A stretch of DNA of 64,000 bases, from the NCBI GenBank assembly GCA_036267155.1, contig DATAWP010000082.1, positions 62,001 to 126,000 of the forward strand, read 5' to 3'. Source of the DNA: PALSA-1353 sp036267155 (GTDB lineage Bacteria > Planctomycetota > Phycisphaerae > Tepidisphaerales > Tepidisphaeraceae). How positions within the stretch are numbered: position 1 is the stretch's first letter; every line of letters starts with the position of its first letter. Of the stretch, positions 50,558-59,327 are shown piece by piece. The translations under genes and the position numbers were made by a program. The notes below the pieces were generated by a model that was given only the letters and a program-made list of their open reading frames with translations, had not been told where the DNA came from and did no database searches.

Positions 50558-51832
50558 ATGCCGACTTATGCATACGAAGCGATGAACTCTTCCGGTCAGG
50601 AAGTGAAGGACGAGGTCGAGGCCGCGACATCGGAAGAGGCGATCGCCAAGATCCGAGGCAAGGGGTTTTTCCCGACCAAGGTCCGTGAGAAAGCGGCCAA
50701 AAAGGCGGCCAAGAAGAAGACTTCCGCCGGAGATACCGCGCCGCTGCAAAAGAAGCGGAAGATGCCGATCTCGATCGGCGGGGTGCCGCGCAAACAGTTG
50801 GTGATGTTCACCCGGCAGCTCTCGACGCTCCAGGATGCGGGCCTGCCGATTTTGCGAAGCCTTCAGATTCTTGAACAACAACAGAGGCCGGGATTGCTGA
50901 AAGCGATCATCGGCGGAGTGGCGGATGAAGTGGAGGGCGGCGGCACGCTGTCGGATGCGATGGCCAAATTTCCCAAGGGATTCGACAAGTTGTACGTGAA
51001 CATGATCAACGCCGGCGAAGCGGGCGGTGTGCTGGACCTGATCCTGGCGCGTCTTGCCGAGTTCATGGAAAAAGCCGCCAAGCTGAAAAAGAAAGTCATC
51101 GGCGCGATGATTTATCCGTGCGTGGTCATCAGCATCGCCGTCGGCGTGGTGTCGCTGATCATGGTCGTCGTGATCCCCAAGTTCCAGGGAATCTTCCACG
51201 ACTTCCATACGGAACTGCCGCCGGTCACACAGTTGCTGCTCACCATCAGCTATTGGTTCGCGTCGGAATATGGATGGGCGTATGTTCTGGTCAGCCCGAT
51301 TGCGATCGTGCTGCTGATCAAGCTGATCCGCCTCAGCGAGGGGGGAAAATATCTTATTGATGCCGTCAAGCTGAAAATCCCGATTCTGGGCGGCATTCTG
51401 GGCAAGACGGCGATCGCACGCTTCACGCGGACGCTGGGAACGCTCATCAGCGCCGGCGTGCCGATCCTCGACGCCATCAACATCACCAAGGAAACCTGCG
51501 GAAATGAAGTCTACACACGCGCTCTGTCCAAGGTGCACGACGCCATCCGCGAAGGTGAATCAATGGCCGATCCGCTGCGCGCCACCAAGGTCTGCGATGC
51601 CCTCGTCGTCAACATGATCGACGTAGGCGAGGAAACCGGCGATCTGGACAAGATGCTGATCAAGGTGGCGGACAATTACGACAGCGACGTGGACGTGTTG
51701 GTCAGCTCGCTGATCAGCGTTCTGGAGCCGGTGATGGTCGTCGTCCTGGGCGTCATCGTCGGGTTCATCGTCGTGGCCTTGTTCATGCCGATGGTCAGCC
51801 TGATTGAGACGATTTCTTCCCCGAAGCATTGA
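50558..51832 (+). CDS. Type II secretion/type IV pilus inner-membrane protein (GspF/PilC family), 424 aa
   Basis: Two GspF domains: residues 75-200 with FTRQLSTLQDAGLPILRSLQ, and 280-410 with FTRTLGTLISAGVPILDAINITKE. Membrane helices lie near 180-205, 230-255 and 390-415. It begins PTYAYEAMNSSGQEV as usual. It assembles pseudopilins into a filament. The ATG has GGAG upstream and a TATAAT sequence lies at 50523-50528. Only a pseudopilin follows; the GspE ATPase and secretin are absent here. Confidence 0.93.
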   Translation: MPTYAYEAMNSSGQEVKDEVEAATSEEAIAKIRGKGFFPTKVREKAAKKAAKKKTSAGDTAPLQKKRKMPISIGGVPRKQLVMFTRQLSTLQDAGLPILRSLQILEQQQRPGLLKAIIGGVADEVEGGGTLSDAMAKFPKGFDKLYVNMINAGEAGGVLDLILARLAEFMEKAAKLKKKVIGAMIYPCVVISIAVGVVSLIMVVVIPKFQGIFHDFHTELPPVTQLLLTISYWFASEYGWAYVLVSPIAIVLLIKLIRLSEGGKYLIDAVKLKIPILGGILGKTAIARFTRTLGTLISAGVPILDAINITKETCGNEVYTRALSKVHDAIREGESMADPLRATKVCDALVVNMIDVGEETGDLDKMLIKVADNYDSDVDVLVSSLISVLEPVMVVVLGVIVGFIVVALFMPMVSLIETISSPKH

Positions 51833-51842
51833 CCGGTCTGGA

Positions 51843-52409
51843 ATGGGCCACAATTCCGAACGATCCAACGGCCGAAGAGAGCCCCGGATATCCATCCGGG
51901 GCTGCGGCTTTACCCTTGTCGAAACACTGACGACGATCGCGCTGCTGGTGATTGTTCTGGGCCTGATGGTGAGCCTGTCGCGTCACGTGCGCGAGGCGTC
52001 CGCGGATGAGTTGACGAAAGATATTCTGCGCCGCCTCGATGCTGTGATGGATGTTTATGTCCACCAGAACGGCACGATTCCGGCCGTGACGCTGTTTGTC
52101 AGCGGGCAGCAGATTCCTCCCGAAGCGCAATTACGCCCCAGGGCCGAGCGGAATGATGAGTCGTTCGTCCGGGCGCTCAAGTCGGCCGGGCTTCTTACCG
52201 GGCGATTCGATGATCTTTCCATCGCCTACTACGACGAAGCTCGCGTGCGCGACGCATGGGGCAGCCCAATCGTCTTCATGTCGCACATGCATCCGGCAAT
52301 CGGGATGAATCCCAAGGGGTGGTTTTTCTTCAGCGCGGGGCCGGATCGGCAATACCTGACGAGAGATGACAATCTGTACAGCTACGATCAGCCGGTCGTG
52401 CAGCCATAG
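51843..52409 (+). CDS. Pseudopilin with prepilin-peptidase site, 188 aa
   Basis: The prepilin cleavage motif G|FTLVE is at residues 21-26 followed by a 20-residue hydrophobic helix (TTIALLVIVLGLMVSLS), as in GspG/GspH-type pseudopilins. The long leader of about 21 residues is Arg-rich and its last part is encoded by a palindromic repeat. The C-terminal part lacks the calcium site of GspG. It follows the GspF gene by 10 bases and is likely assembled by it. Confidence 0.85.
   Translation: MGHNSERSNGRREPRISIRGCGFTLVETLTTIALLVIVLGLMVSLSRHVREASADELTKDILRRLDAVMDVYVHQNGTIPAVTLFVSGQQIPPEAQLRPRAERNDESFVRALKSAGLLTGRFDDLSIAYYDEARVRDAWGSPIVFMSHMHPAIGMNPKGWFFFSAGPDRQYLTRDDNLYSYDQPVVQP
51880..51903. repeat. 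24-bp palindromic repeat inside the pseudopilin gene
   Basis: Arms AGCCCCGGAT and ATCCGGGGCT around a 4-base centre ATCC. The same design with arms AGCTCCGGAT and ATCCGGAGCT is at 61021-61044. Both are followed by GCG. Here it encodes the end of the prepilin leader and the glycine/cysteine before the cleavage motif. Confidence 0.7.
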
Positions 52410-52429
52410 CAACGCGGCGGTGTTATCAA

Positions 52430-53710
52430 CTATTGAACATGGGATTTTTCGGCGGGTGGTTTGGGGATAGGGGAAGCATAGCGCGGGGCGGTCACACCGG
52501 GGATCATTCGCACGTGATGCTGGAAAAGCCAGGGGAAGTCATTGTGCCCGCTGCGGTAGCAAAGACCCAGAACCCAGGCGAAATAGTGCATGAGGTAGAT
52601 GCCGAGGATCAGCAGGCCGTAGGCAATCAGGCCGGCTTTGAACCAGGCCATCGACACGCCGCCGAAGAAGAATGCGGTAAAATTCTCCACCGTGCCGGCC
52701 AGGCCCTTGTAGTACACCAGGATGGCCGCGGCGTAGATGATCGCCAGCAGAATGTAACGGGGCCCGATACGTACGATCGTGCCCAGGATCCGGTCGGGCC
52801 GGAGATTTGACATCGTGCCGCTGGTTATTGTGGTCAACGCAATCGCGGGGAAGAAAATCAGGCCGACGAGGTTCAGGACCAATCGGACGACGGAAACTCT
52901 GTTCACGGGCCACGCGTTCACTGTTCCAACGGCCCAGACCGCTATTCCGGGACCGAAACAGATCATCCACGCCAGGAACACGTGAATGAACGGAAGCCAG
53001 ATATCATCGGCGAGACTGAAATGCCGCAGAAAGCGGGGAAGCTCGTCGCGCTCCTCGATGGCGACTTCCTCGACGACGTTGGAGTAATGAGCGACCAGGC
53101 CAGCGCCCACGACGAGGATGGCAAAGACGGCCAGGAACATGGAAAACATCGCCAGGACCAGAAAAATATGCGCGGCCAGCACGAAAAACATGGCGGCGAG
53201 ATTGATCGGCATCAGAAGCTGAAGGAGCGGGGAAATGAACGAGACGCTGGGATTCATGTCGGCCGACGCGTAGTTCAGAGCGGTTTGGGCAAGTGGAATC
53301 GCCGAAGGATGTGGAGGGCGGTTGAGGGCATCTTCGCGCATGTCCAGAGGGCGAATCAGCTCTCCGGTTTCCGGATCGTATTTCGGGGCGAAAGGAACGG
53401 CCTCGTAGCCTTCGGACGGCTCATCCGTTCCGGCGGCGGCAAGTTGCTCGGGCGTCTGGCGGAGATCGAACTCCACGCCCTGCTCATCCACTTTTTCCCT
53501 GGAATAGGTCCGCTTCAACTCCGCAAAGCGTTGTGGCTCAGTAGCAACCGGACCCTCGATGCGGAACGTTCCGTCTTCGGCCAATTGGGCCATTTCATCC
53601 TGCGTCGGCACGTCGACCAGCAACATGCAGGCGGGGCACTGGACCTGCCGCCCCGCCATCTCCTCGGGGAGTTCAAAGGCATGTTTGCAGCGACAGGAAA
53701 ATTTGATCAT
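52430..53710 (-). CDS. Zinc-ribbon multispan membrane protein, 426 aa
   Basis: The ATG at 53710 gives an N-terminal zinc ribbon: C-x-C near residues 5-7, then CPAC at about 25-28 (MAGRQVQCPAC). After an acidic/Pro-rich linker, about eight membrane helices lie between residues 150 and 400. Planctomycete genomes often carry such zinc-ribbon membrane proteins, which are largely uncharacterised. It is convergent with the pseudopilin gene, 20 bases apart. Confidence 0.72.
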   Translation of the reverse strand: MIKFSCRCKHAFELPEEMAGRQVQCPACMLLVDVPTQDEMAQLAEDGTFRIEGPVATEPQRFAELKRTYSREKVDEQGVEFDLRQTPEQLAAAGTDEPSEGYEAVPFAPKYDPETGELIRPLDMREDALNRPPHPSAIPLAQTALNYASADMNPSVSFISPLLQLLMPINLAAMFFVLAAHIFLVLAMFSMFLAVFAILVVGAGLVAHYSNVVEEVAIEERDELPRFLRHFSLADDIWLPFIHVFLAWMICFGPGIAVWAVGTVNAWPVNRVSVVRLVLNLVGLIFFPAIALTTITSGTMSNLRPDRILGTIVRIGPRYILLAIIYAAAILVYYKGLAGTVENFTAFFFGGVSMAWFKAGLIAYGLLILGIYLMHYFAWVLGLCYRSGHNDFPWLFQHHVRMIPGVTAPRYASPIPKPPAEKSHVQ

Positions 53711-53829
53711 GGCCACCGCCGGCAACTCATTATATACAGGCTCTTCGACCACTCGCGGTGGTCTGCTAAAATGGCGTCACGTATAAGACGAGGCCGCGGG
53801 AGGGGTCTTTCGTAGAAAAGGGAACTACC

Positions 53830-54252
53830 ATGCGATGGGTTATTGGATGTTTGGCGGTGCTGATGGTTGCGGCGACGGCCATGGCACAGGATGTCAAACC
53901 GGATGAACTGAAAAAGATGCTCAACGACACCAAGGCGCAGCTGAAGGCCGCCCAGGACCGCAAGGCGGAACTGGCAGCGGAAAACGACAAGCTCGCCGCC
54001 CACGTCACCGAACTGGAAAAACAACTTCAAGCTCAGAATGCGCAGCTTGACGACTTGAAGCGGCAGTCGGCGGGGTTCGCGCAAAGAACATTTTTCCTGC
54101 GAAGCCAATATTCGGCGTGGAAGCAGTTCCTGACCGCCAGCCCCGCGATCAGAACCCAGTGGGAATTTTTTATGCGAAGCGTGGAAGCGATCGGCGCGGA
54201 ACAGCCGGCGATTTTCATGGACCCGCAGTGGCCGTTATCCGTGATGGAATAG
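53830..54252 (+). CDS. Exported coiled-coil protein, 140 aa
   Basis: A signal peptide (residues 1-20, ending AMA) precedes a long coiled coil (about 25-85, Lys/Glu/Leu heptads, ELEKQLQAQNAQLDDLKRQ) and a short C-terminal domain with Trp and Phe. A periplasmic structural or chaperone-like role is possible. AAGGGA lies before the ATG. The gene is convergent with tsf, 14 bases apart. No family was recognised. Confidence 0.65.
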   Translation: MRWVIGCLAVLMVAATAMAQDVKPDELKKMLNDTKAQLKAAQDRKAELAAENDKLAAHVTELEKQLQAQNAQLDDLKRQSAGFAQRTFFLRSQYSAWKQFLTASPAIRTQWEFFMRSVEAIGAEQPAIFMDPQWPLSVME

Positions 54253-54266
54253 CCCCCCGCCGCTCA

Positions 54267-55082
54267 CTATTGGCCGACTTCGATGCGGACGTATTTCTCC
54301 AGCGTGGCGCCCTTGCTCTTCAAATAGTTCGCAACGGAGCCCTTGAAGACTTCGGCGTTGATATATTCCTGATCCAACAAAACTCGTTCCGCGTAAAAGC
54401 TGTTCAGTTTTCCCTCGGCAATTTTTTCCGCGATGTTTTGCGGCTTGCCGGTCGCCTTGGCCTGCTCAACGGCGATCTCTTTTTCCTTCGCGACGATCTC
54501 GGCGGAAACATCCTGGCGAGTCTGTGCGATCGGCCGGGCCGCGACGATGTGCATGCCGATGTTGCGGATCAGATCGTCATCAACCTTTCCGGCCAACGCG
54601 ACCAGCACGGCGCTTTTGCCTTTTCCGGCAACGCTGTAGAGATAACTGCCGACCACGCCGGCCTCGCTGGCGAGCGACGCGGAGCGGCCAAGCTGAACGT
54701 TCTCGCCGGTTTGCTGGGAGACGGTCACCAGGTCAGCCTTAATGGAGGCGTCATCGGCCAGCTTGACGCTGGGATGGGCCAGAAGCTTGGCGGCAGCGGC
54801 GGCGGCGATTTTGCCGACGGGCTCGCTCTTGGCGGTGAAGTCGGTGTTGCAGTTGAGTTCGACGATCACGCCGCGCTTGCGGTCGGGCGATACGGCCGCG
54901 GCCACGCGGCCTTCGGTGGCGGCACGCTCGGTGATGGAGGTCTTCACCCCCTTCTTACGGAAGTAATCGATCGCCTTCTCGACGTCGCCGCCCGTTTCCG
55001 TGAGGGCCTTCTTGCACTCCATCATTCCCAGGCCGGTCTTACCGCGAAGCTCATTGACCATTTTGGCGGTGATTTCTGCCAT
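54267..55082 (-). CDS. tsf: Elongation factor Ts
   Basis: Guanine nucleotide exchange factor for EF-Tu. The ATG at 55082 with GGAGAAGCC upstream yields the standard start ITAKMVNELRGKTGLGMMECKKAL, and the TDF motif NCNTDFTAKS near residue 80 contacts EF-Tu. Length 271 is normal. It is downstream of rpsB, separated by 113 bp that contain a palindromic repeat element instead of the usual short spacer. Confidence 0.96.
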   Translation of the reverse strand: MAEITAKMVNELRGKTGLGMMECKKALTETGGDVEKAIDYFRKKGVKTSITERAATEGRVAAAVSPDRKRGVIVELNCNTDFTAKSEPVGKIAAAAAAKLLAHPSVKLADDASIKADLVTVSQQTGENVQLGRSASLASEAGVVGSYLYSVAGKGKSAVLVALAGKVDDDLIRNIGMHIVAARPIAQTRQDVSAEIVAKEKEIAVEQAKATGKPQNIAEKIAEGKLNSFYAERVLLDQEYINAEVFKGSVANYLKSKGATLEKYVRIEVGQ

Positions 55083-55112
55083 GGCTTCTCCAAATTCATT
55101 CTTTGCCAAGGA

Positions 55113-55189
55113 TACAAATCAGATGCAGGCAGATGAAAATGCAAATGCATTTATGATCTGTGTGCATCTGATTTTCATCTGTGGCAAAT
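55113..55189. repeat. Dispersed palindromic element (copy B, between rpsB and tsf)
   Basis: Left arm AAATCAGATGCAGGCAGAT and right arm ATCTGTGTGCATCTGATTTT form an imperfect hairpin. A related copy lies upstream of mutL (32298-32375). It occupies most of the rpsB-tsf spacer and must be transcribed with the operon. Confidence 0.7.
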
Positions 55190-55195
55190 TTTTTC

Positions 55196-56056
55196 TTACG
55201 CTGATTGAGCCTCGGGAACAACTTCGGTGGGCGGAGATGCGGGTTCGGCCGCGGGGGCATCCTCGCCGGGTCGCGGATCCTCGGCCCGGAAGGCGGTGCG
55301 GGTGCTGCGGCGCCGGGGTTGCTGCGGCTCCTCGCCCTTGGTCTCGCCGCGCCCGGTCTTGCCGTCGATCACCGCATCGGCAAGTTCCTTGAGAATCATC
55401 TCGATGGCCCGCATCGCGTCGTCGTTGCCGGGGATCGGAAGGTCGATCAAATCCGGATCGCTGTCGGTGTCGATCAGGGCCATGGTCTTCACGCCCAGCT
55501 TGCGCGCTTCCTTGACGGCGATGTGCTCGCGGCGCGTATCGATAATGAACATTGCGCCGGGAATGCGATCCATTTTACGGATGCCTTCGAGATTGGCCTT
55601 GATCTTGTCCCGCTCGCGGGCAAGGGTGGATTTCATTTTCTTGGAATAAGTTTCGATGGCGGCTTTGCCGGTAGCGCCGGGTTCCCAGAGCTTTTCCAAT
55701 TCTTCGAGGCGATTGAGGCGTGCGCGAATGGTGCGGAAATTGGTCAGCGTTCCACCGAGCCAGCGCTCCGAGACGTAATGCATTCCGCATCGCGTGGCTT
55801 CTTCCTGGATCGCATGGCGGGCCTGGCGCTTGGTTCCGACGAACAGGACATCGCGGCCGCTGGCAACGGTTTGCTGGATAAGTCTCCTGGCGCGGAGCAG
55901 TCCTTTGAGTGTTTCCTTCACATCAATGATGTGAATCATGTTCCGCTTGCCGTGAATGTACGGCGCCATCTTCGGATTCCATCGCGAGACGCGATGTCCG
56001 AAATGAACGCCGGCGTCCACCAGCGCTTTGACCAGATCAGCCTGCGATTGAGCCAT
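55196..56056 (-). CDS. rpsB: 30S ribosomal protein S2
   Basis: Core S2 features: LVDAGVHFGHRVSRWNPKM, YIHGKRNMIHIIDVKET, SERWLGGTLTNF, and FIIDTRREHIAVKEARKLG. Length 286 includes a 45-residue C-terminal extension rich in Arg, Glu, Pro and Ala, longer than in E. coli. The 414-bp region upstream (56057-56470) contains no gene except a copy of the 28-bp repeat and is presumably the promoter/leader. Confidence 0.97.
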   Translation of the reverse strand: MAQSQADLVKALVDAGVHFGHRVSRWNPKMAPYIHGKRNMIHIIDVKETLKGLLRARRLIQQTVASGRDVLFVGTKRQARHAIQEEATRCGMHYVSERWLGGTLTNFRTIRARLNRLEELEKLWEPGATGKAAIETYSKKMKSTLARERDKIKANLEGIRKMDRIPGAMFIIDTRREHIAVKEARKLGVKTMALIDTDSDPDLIDLPIPGNDDAMRAIEMILKELADAVIDGKTGRGETKGEEPQQPRRRSTRTAFRAEDPRPGEDAPAAEPASPPTEVVPEAQSA

Positions 56057-56411
56057 AAACGAACTCCAAAATCATCGGCCAGACGAAGGGATTGGCCGGC
56101 AGCCCGTGCCGCGAAGGGATGACCAAGACATCCGCCGCCGCCCTGGGGCTTGGGTTAACAAAGAAGCTTGTAAAACAGGACCCGCGAGCGGAAATACCCG
56201 ACGTGGGAATCCGCCGTGGAAGGCCCTTGGCGAGCCAAGCCTTGCACCTTAGCCCAGTTGGCGTTTGTTTGCAAGGTGCGCCTGGCATTTTCGCAGCGTT
56301 TGCCAAGATGTCAATTCGGCGGGGAGGGGTTAGGATGACGCCCTGCCCTAAGGCGGATTGGATTAGTCAGCGGCGGCGCAAAGAACCCTGGATTCGGGTG
56401 ACCACCAGAAA

Positions 56412-56439
56412 TCCACGGTGCTGCGCACCGCCGCCAAAT
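56412..56439. repeat. 28-bp GC-rich dispersed repeat, copy 3 (degenerate)
   Basis: TCCACGGTGCTGCGCACCGC followed by CGCCAAAT. The 3' half (GCACCGCCGCCAAAT) is identical to copy 2; the 5' half is changed. It lies between the rpsB start and the divergent 102-residue gene. Confidence 0.6.
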
Positions 56440-56470
56440 CTGCCGGATAAATCGCGTTTGGAGCTGCCCG

Positions 56471-56779
56471 ATGGAACACCAAGATAACGAATTGTCGGAT
56501 GTTGTGGTCGTGCTGGTCGATGAGCCGGGAATGACCACCAAGGCGGCGGCGGAGAAACTCAAGCCGCTGGGCCTGGCGGTTTCGGATGTCGATGAGGACA
56601 ACGGGGTCGTCGAGGGGACGATCGAAACGGCCAAAGCGAGATCGCTGGAAAAGCTTGAATTCGTGAAATACGTCCGGACCGTGTTCAACTACATCGCAGA
56701 CTACCCGGCCGGCGACCCGAGAAACCTCGACCCGGACGGGGATGAGCTTGGCCCGGAAGCGGACGACGCCGGCGCTTGA
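56471..56779 (+). CDS. Acidic hypothetical protein, 102 aa
   Basis: The ATG at 56471 starts a small acidic protein with a beta-alpha-beta core (VVVVLVDEPGMTTKAAAEKLKPLGL ... VEGTIETAKARSLEKLEFVKYVR), the pattern of peptidase-inhibitor I9 or ACT-like folds. The C-terminus is disordered and acidic. No active-site residue is evident. It is divergent from rpsB. Confidence 0.6.
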   Translation: MEHQDNELSDVVVVLVDEPGMTTKAAAEKLKPLGLAVSDVDEDNGVVEGTIETAKARSLEKLEFVKYVRTVFNYIADYPAGDPRNLDPDGDELGPEADDAGA

Positions 56780-56836
56780 TCAGCCGTTGTTGAAAAAACG
56801 CCGGCCCCGGCGTCACGGAATCCTTCTCGAACGGGC

Positions 56837-57166
56837 TTAACCCCAGTGTCCGCGGACAAACACGTAGCCGTGCGGCCCGCGATTCCAACGATCGCGAACC
56901 CAGTGGTGATATCCGTAGGGCGGCCGGCCCCAATATCCGCGACGCCAGACGTACCGTCCGCCGACCCAATTATAATATCCGCCGACCCAGATGTACCCCG
57001 GCCCGGGAATGACAGGGTGGACCTCAACGACATCGGCGGGCGGGTCGGGCTGAACGGTAACCGCCGCGACCGGCGGAGCCACGCGAACAACGCAGCCGCT
57101 CAATCCGCCCACCGTCAGTGCGGCCAAAAGCGATGGAGCCAAAATACTTTTCAATCCACGTTCCAC
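56837..57166 (-). CDS. YXWGXW repeat-containing lipoprotein, 109 aa
   Basis: Signal peptide with lipobox LSGC (Cys25), then repeats of the type YIWVGGYYNWVGGRYVW, YGYHHWVRDRWNRG that characterise YXWGXW proteins. It should be an outer-membrane or periplasmic lipoprotein. Role unknown in the family. It is convergent with the acidic protein gene. Confidence 0.82.
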   Translation of the reverse strand: MERGLKSILAPSLLAALTVGGLSGCVVRVAPPVAAVTVQPDPPADVVEVHPVIPGPGYIWVGGYYNWVGGRYVWRRGYWGRPPYGYHHWVRDRWNRGPHGYVFVRGHWG

Positions 57167-57346
57167 AAAAACCTCCCTTTCGTTGGTTTTGTTGTGCAGT
57201 CAATGAATCGCTGGCTGTCGGCTATTTTCGGCCTGCATTTCAAAAAGTAAAACGTCCAACCACTGCGACTATTGCACAGCGATCATGCCGGACAGTTATT
57301 CGGACGTAAGCAATCCCAGCAACACAACATTCAAATAAATAAGGGC

Positions 57347-57883
57347 TTACATCGGCTCGTGCTTGACCGTTTCGTCGAAGACGTTCAGAAGCTTGGCTTT
57401 GTCGAAGATCATTTCCTGACGAGTCAAACCAACGATGTCGTAGACATGGCTGAGTTCAATGGCGTCGACCGGGCAGGCCTCTTCACACATTCCGCAGTAA
57501 ATGCAGCGGAGTTCGTCGATGTCAAACTTGGCGGGATATTTCTCGCGGTCGGGCCAGGGGCTTTCGGCGGCCTCGATGTGAATGCAACGGGCCGGGCAAG
57601 CCGTGGAACACATGAAGCAGGCGACGCATTTGACGCGGCCTTCTTCGTCCTTGTTCAGGCGATGCACGCCACGGTAGGTCTTGAGCAGCATGCCGCCCTT
57701 TTCGACGGGCAGGTCTTCGCGTTTTTCTTCGGGATATTGAACCACGCGATCCTGGCCGCGCACCACGACGTTGAACATGTGGCGCATCGTGGTCCCCAGC
57801 CCGATCAGAACCTGCGGCAGATAAAACTGATCCGCTCGGGACAGCTTGGGTTCTTCCAAAACGATGACGTCTGAATCTTTCAT
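57347..57883 (-). CDS. nuoI: NADH-quinone oxidoreductase subunit I
   Basis: Ferredoxin-like subunit of complex I with two [4Fe-4S] motifs: C86, C89, C92, C96 and C127, C130, C133, C137. Length 178. It is 3 bases after nuoH, so the nuoG-H-I transcript ends here; nuoJ is not found downstream (57167-57346 has no gene). Confidence 0.95.
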   Translation of the reverse strand: MKDSDVIVLEEPKLSRADQFYLPQVLIGLGTTMRHMFNVVVRGQDRVVQYPEEKREDLPVEKGGMLLKTYRGVHRLNKDEEGRVKCVACFMCSTACPARCIHIEAAESPWPDREKYPAKFDIDELRCIYCGMCEEACPVDAIELSHVYDIVGLTRQEMIFDKAKLLNVFDETVKHEPM

Positions 57884-57886
57884 TTT

Positions 57887-59320
57887 TTAGTTGGATAAGC
57901 TGGGACTCGCGGCGGGAAGCGGAGTCTTGTTAAATCGGCTGCCGAGAACGGTCAATCGGCGATTGGTCGCCGGCGCCGGTGGAATCATCGTGCTGACGAT
58001 CAGGACCAAAGCGGCCACGACGGCGTTGGCGATGAGAAGCGTCAGGGCCATCGACCCACCGAGCAGTTCGTAGCTGTTGCCGTGATACACGTAGACGATG
58101 ACGGTGGTCATCATCAGCAGGGCCAGTGAAACCGGGATCAGCGCCCGCCAGGCAAGCATCATGATCTGATCGAATCGGAATCGAGGAAGAGTCCAGCGGA
58201 CCCACATGAAGACGAAGATGATGATCAGAGTCTTGATGTAGAAAACGACGGCCCGAAGAATGCAGATGATCAGGCTGGTGCTGAGGGCGGGGTGTCCAAC
58301 CGGGCCGCGCAGACCGGGGAAGTCCCATCCGCCGAAGAACAGGGCGACGCAGACGGCGCTGGTGGTGATCATTCCAGCGTATTCGCCGAGGAAAAACAGG
58401 GCGAACCGCATCGCGCTGTATTCAGTGTGATATCCGCCGACGAGTTCCTGCTCCGCTTCGGCGACATCGAAAGGCGCTCGATTGGCCTCGGCGTGAATGC
58501 AAATCAGGAACATGATGAACGCCAGCGGTTGCGTAAAAACGTTCCAGGCGGGAATGAATCTGACCCAATCGTGGCACTGCTTTTCCACCAGAAGATTCAG
58601 ATCGAGCGTTCCGTACATCACGACGATGCAGAGAACGGCCAGGCCCAGGGGGATTTCGTAGGAAATCATGTTGGCGGTGGCGCGCAATCCGCCGAGAAAG
58701 GAATATTTATTGTTGCTCGCCCAGCCGCCGATGACCACGCCGTAGACGGACAACGAGAGGACGGCCAGGATGAACAGAACGCCGATGTTCAGGCTTGCGA
58801 TCTGGAAGGGATATTCGTAAGTGACCTGGTATTGGTCGGTGTGGCCGATACGAACCGGATTGCCGACGATCTGGTCCCCCTGAGCAAGTTGGTTCTGGAC
58901 GGCCTCGGTGACGAATTGTGTATGAGCGGGAACAGTCACAACGCGCTGAGTCTGGCGTATTCCGCCCCAGGGCAAAACGGCGATGCTGACGACGATCACC
59001 AGGATCATCAGGCCCGGCGCGACGGTAAAGAGAATTTTGTCCACGCCCGCCGGCCGGTAATCCTCCTTGACGATGAATTTCAGTCCATCGGCCAGCGGCT
59101 GGCCCAGGCCGTTCATTTTCCAATTCTTGATGATGGGGATAATTCCGAATCCGAGCCCGACGCGATTGGGGCCGAGGCGGTCCTGCACCCAACTCGCGAC
59201 TTTGCGCTCCAGAAGAATCAGGTATGCGACGGTCAACATCACCACGCCGTGGGCGATCAGGGCGATGAGCACCCAGGGGGGAATATTTACCGTCCACCAT
59301 TCGATGACGCGAGAAATCAT
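57887..59320 (-). CDS. nuoH: NADH-quinone oxidoreductase subunit H
   Basis: The membrane anchor subunit that forms the quinone entry site. Characteristic blocks are RKVASWVQDRLGPNRVG, GLGQPLADGLK, and the Glu-rich loop AEANRAPFDVAEAEQELVGGYHTEYS. At 477 residues it is longer than typical (about 325-350), owing to a ~50-residue insertion after residue 120 in the loop following the second helix and a C-terminal extension with extra helices. It is between nuoG and nuoI. Confidence 0.94.
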   Translation of the reverse strand: MISRVIEWWTVNIPPWVLIALIAHGVVMLTVAYLILLERKVASWVQDRLGPNRVGLGFGIIPIIKNWKMNGLGQPLADGLKFIVKEDYRPAGVDKILFTVAPGLMILVIVVSIAVLPWGGIRQTQRVVTVPAHTQFVTEAVQNQLAQGDQIVGNPVRIGHTDQYQVTYEYPFQIASLNIGVLFILAVLSLSVYGVVIGGWASNNKYSFLGGLRATANMISYEIPLGLAVLCIVVMYGTLDLNLLVEKQCHDWVRFIPAWNVFTQPLAFIMFLICIHAEANRAPFDVAEAEQELVGGYHTEYSAMRFALFFLGEYAGMITTSAVCVALFFGGWDFPGLRGPVGHPALSTSLIICILRAVVFYIKTLIIIFVFMWVRWTLPRFRFDQIMMLAWRALIPVSLALLMMTTVIVYVYHGNSYELLGGSMALTLLIANAVVAALVLIVSTMIPPAPATNRRLTVLGSRFNKTPLPAASPSLSN

Positions 59321-59327
59321 GTTGGTC

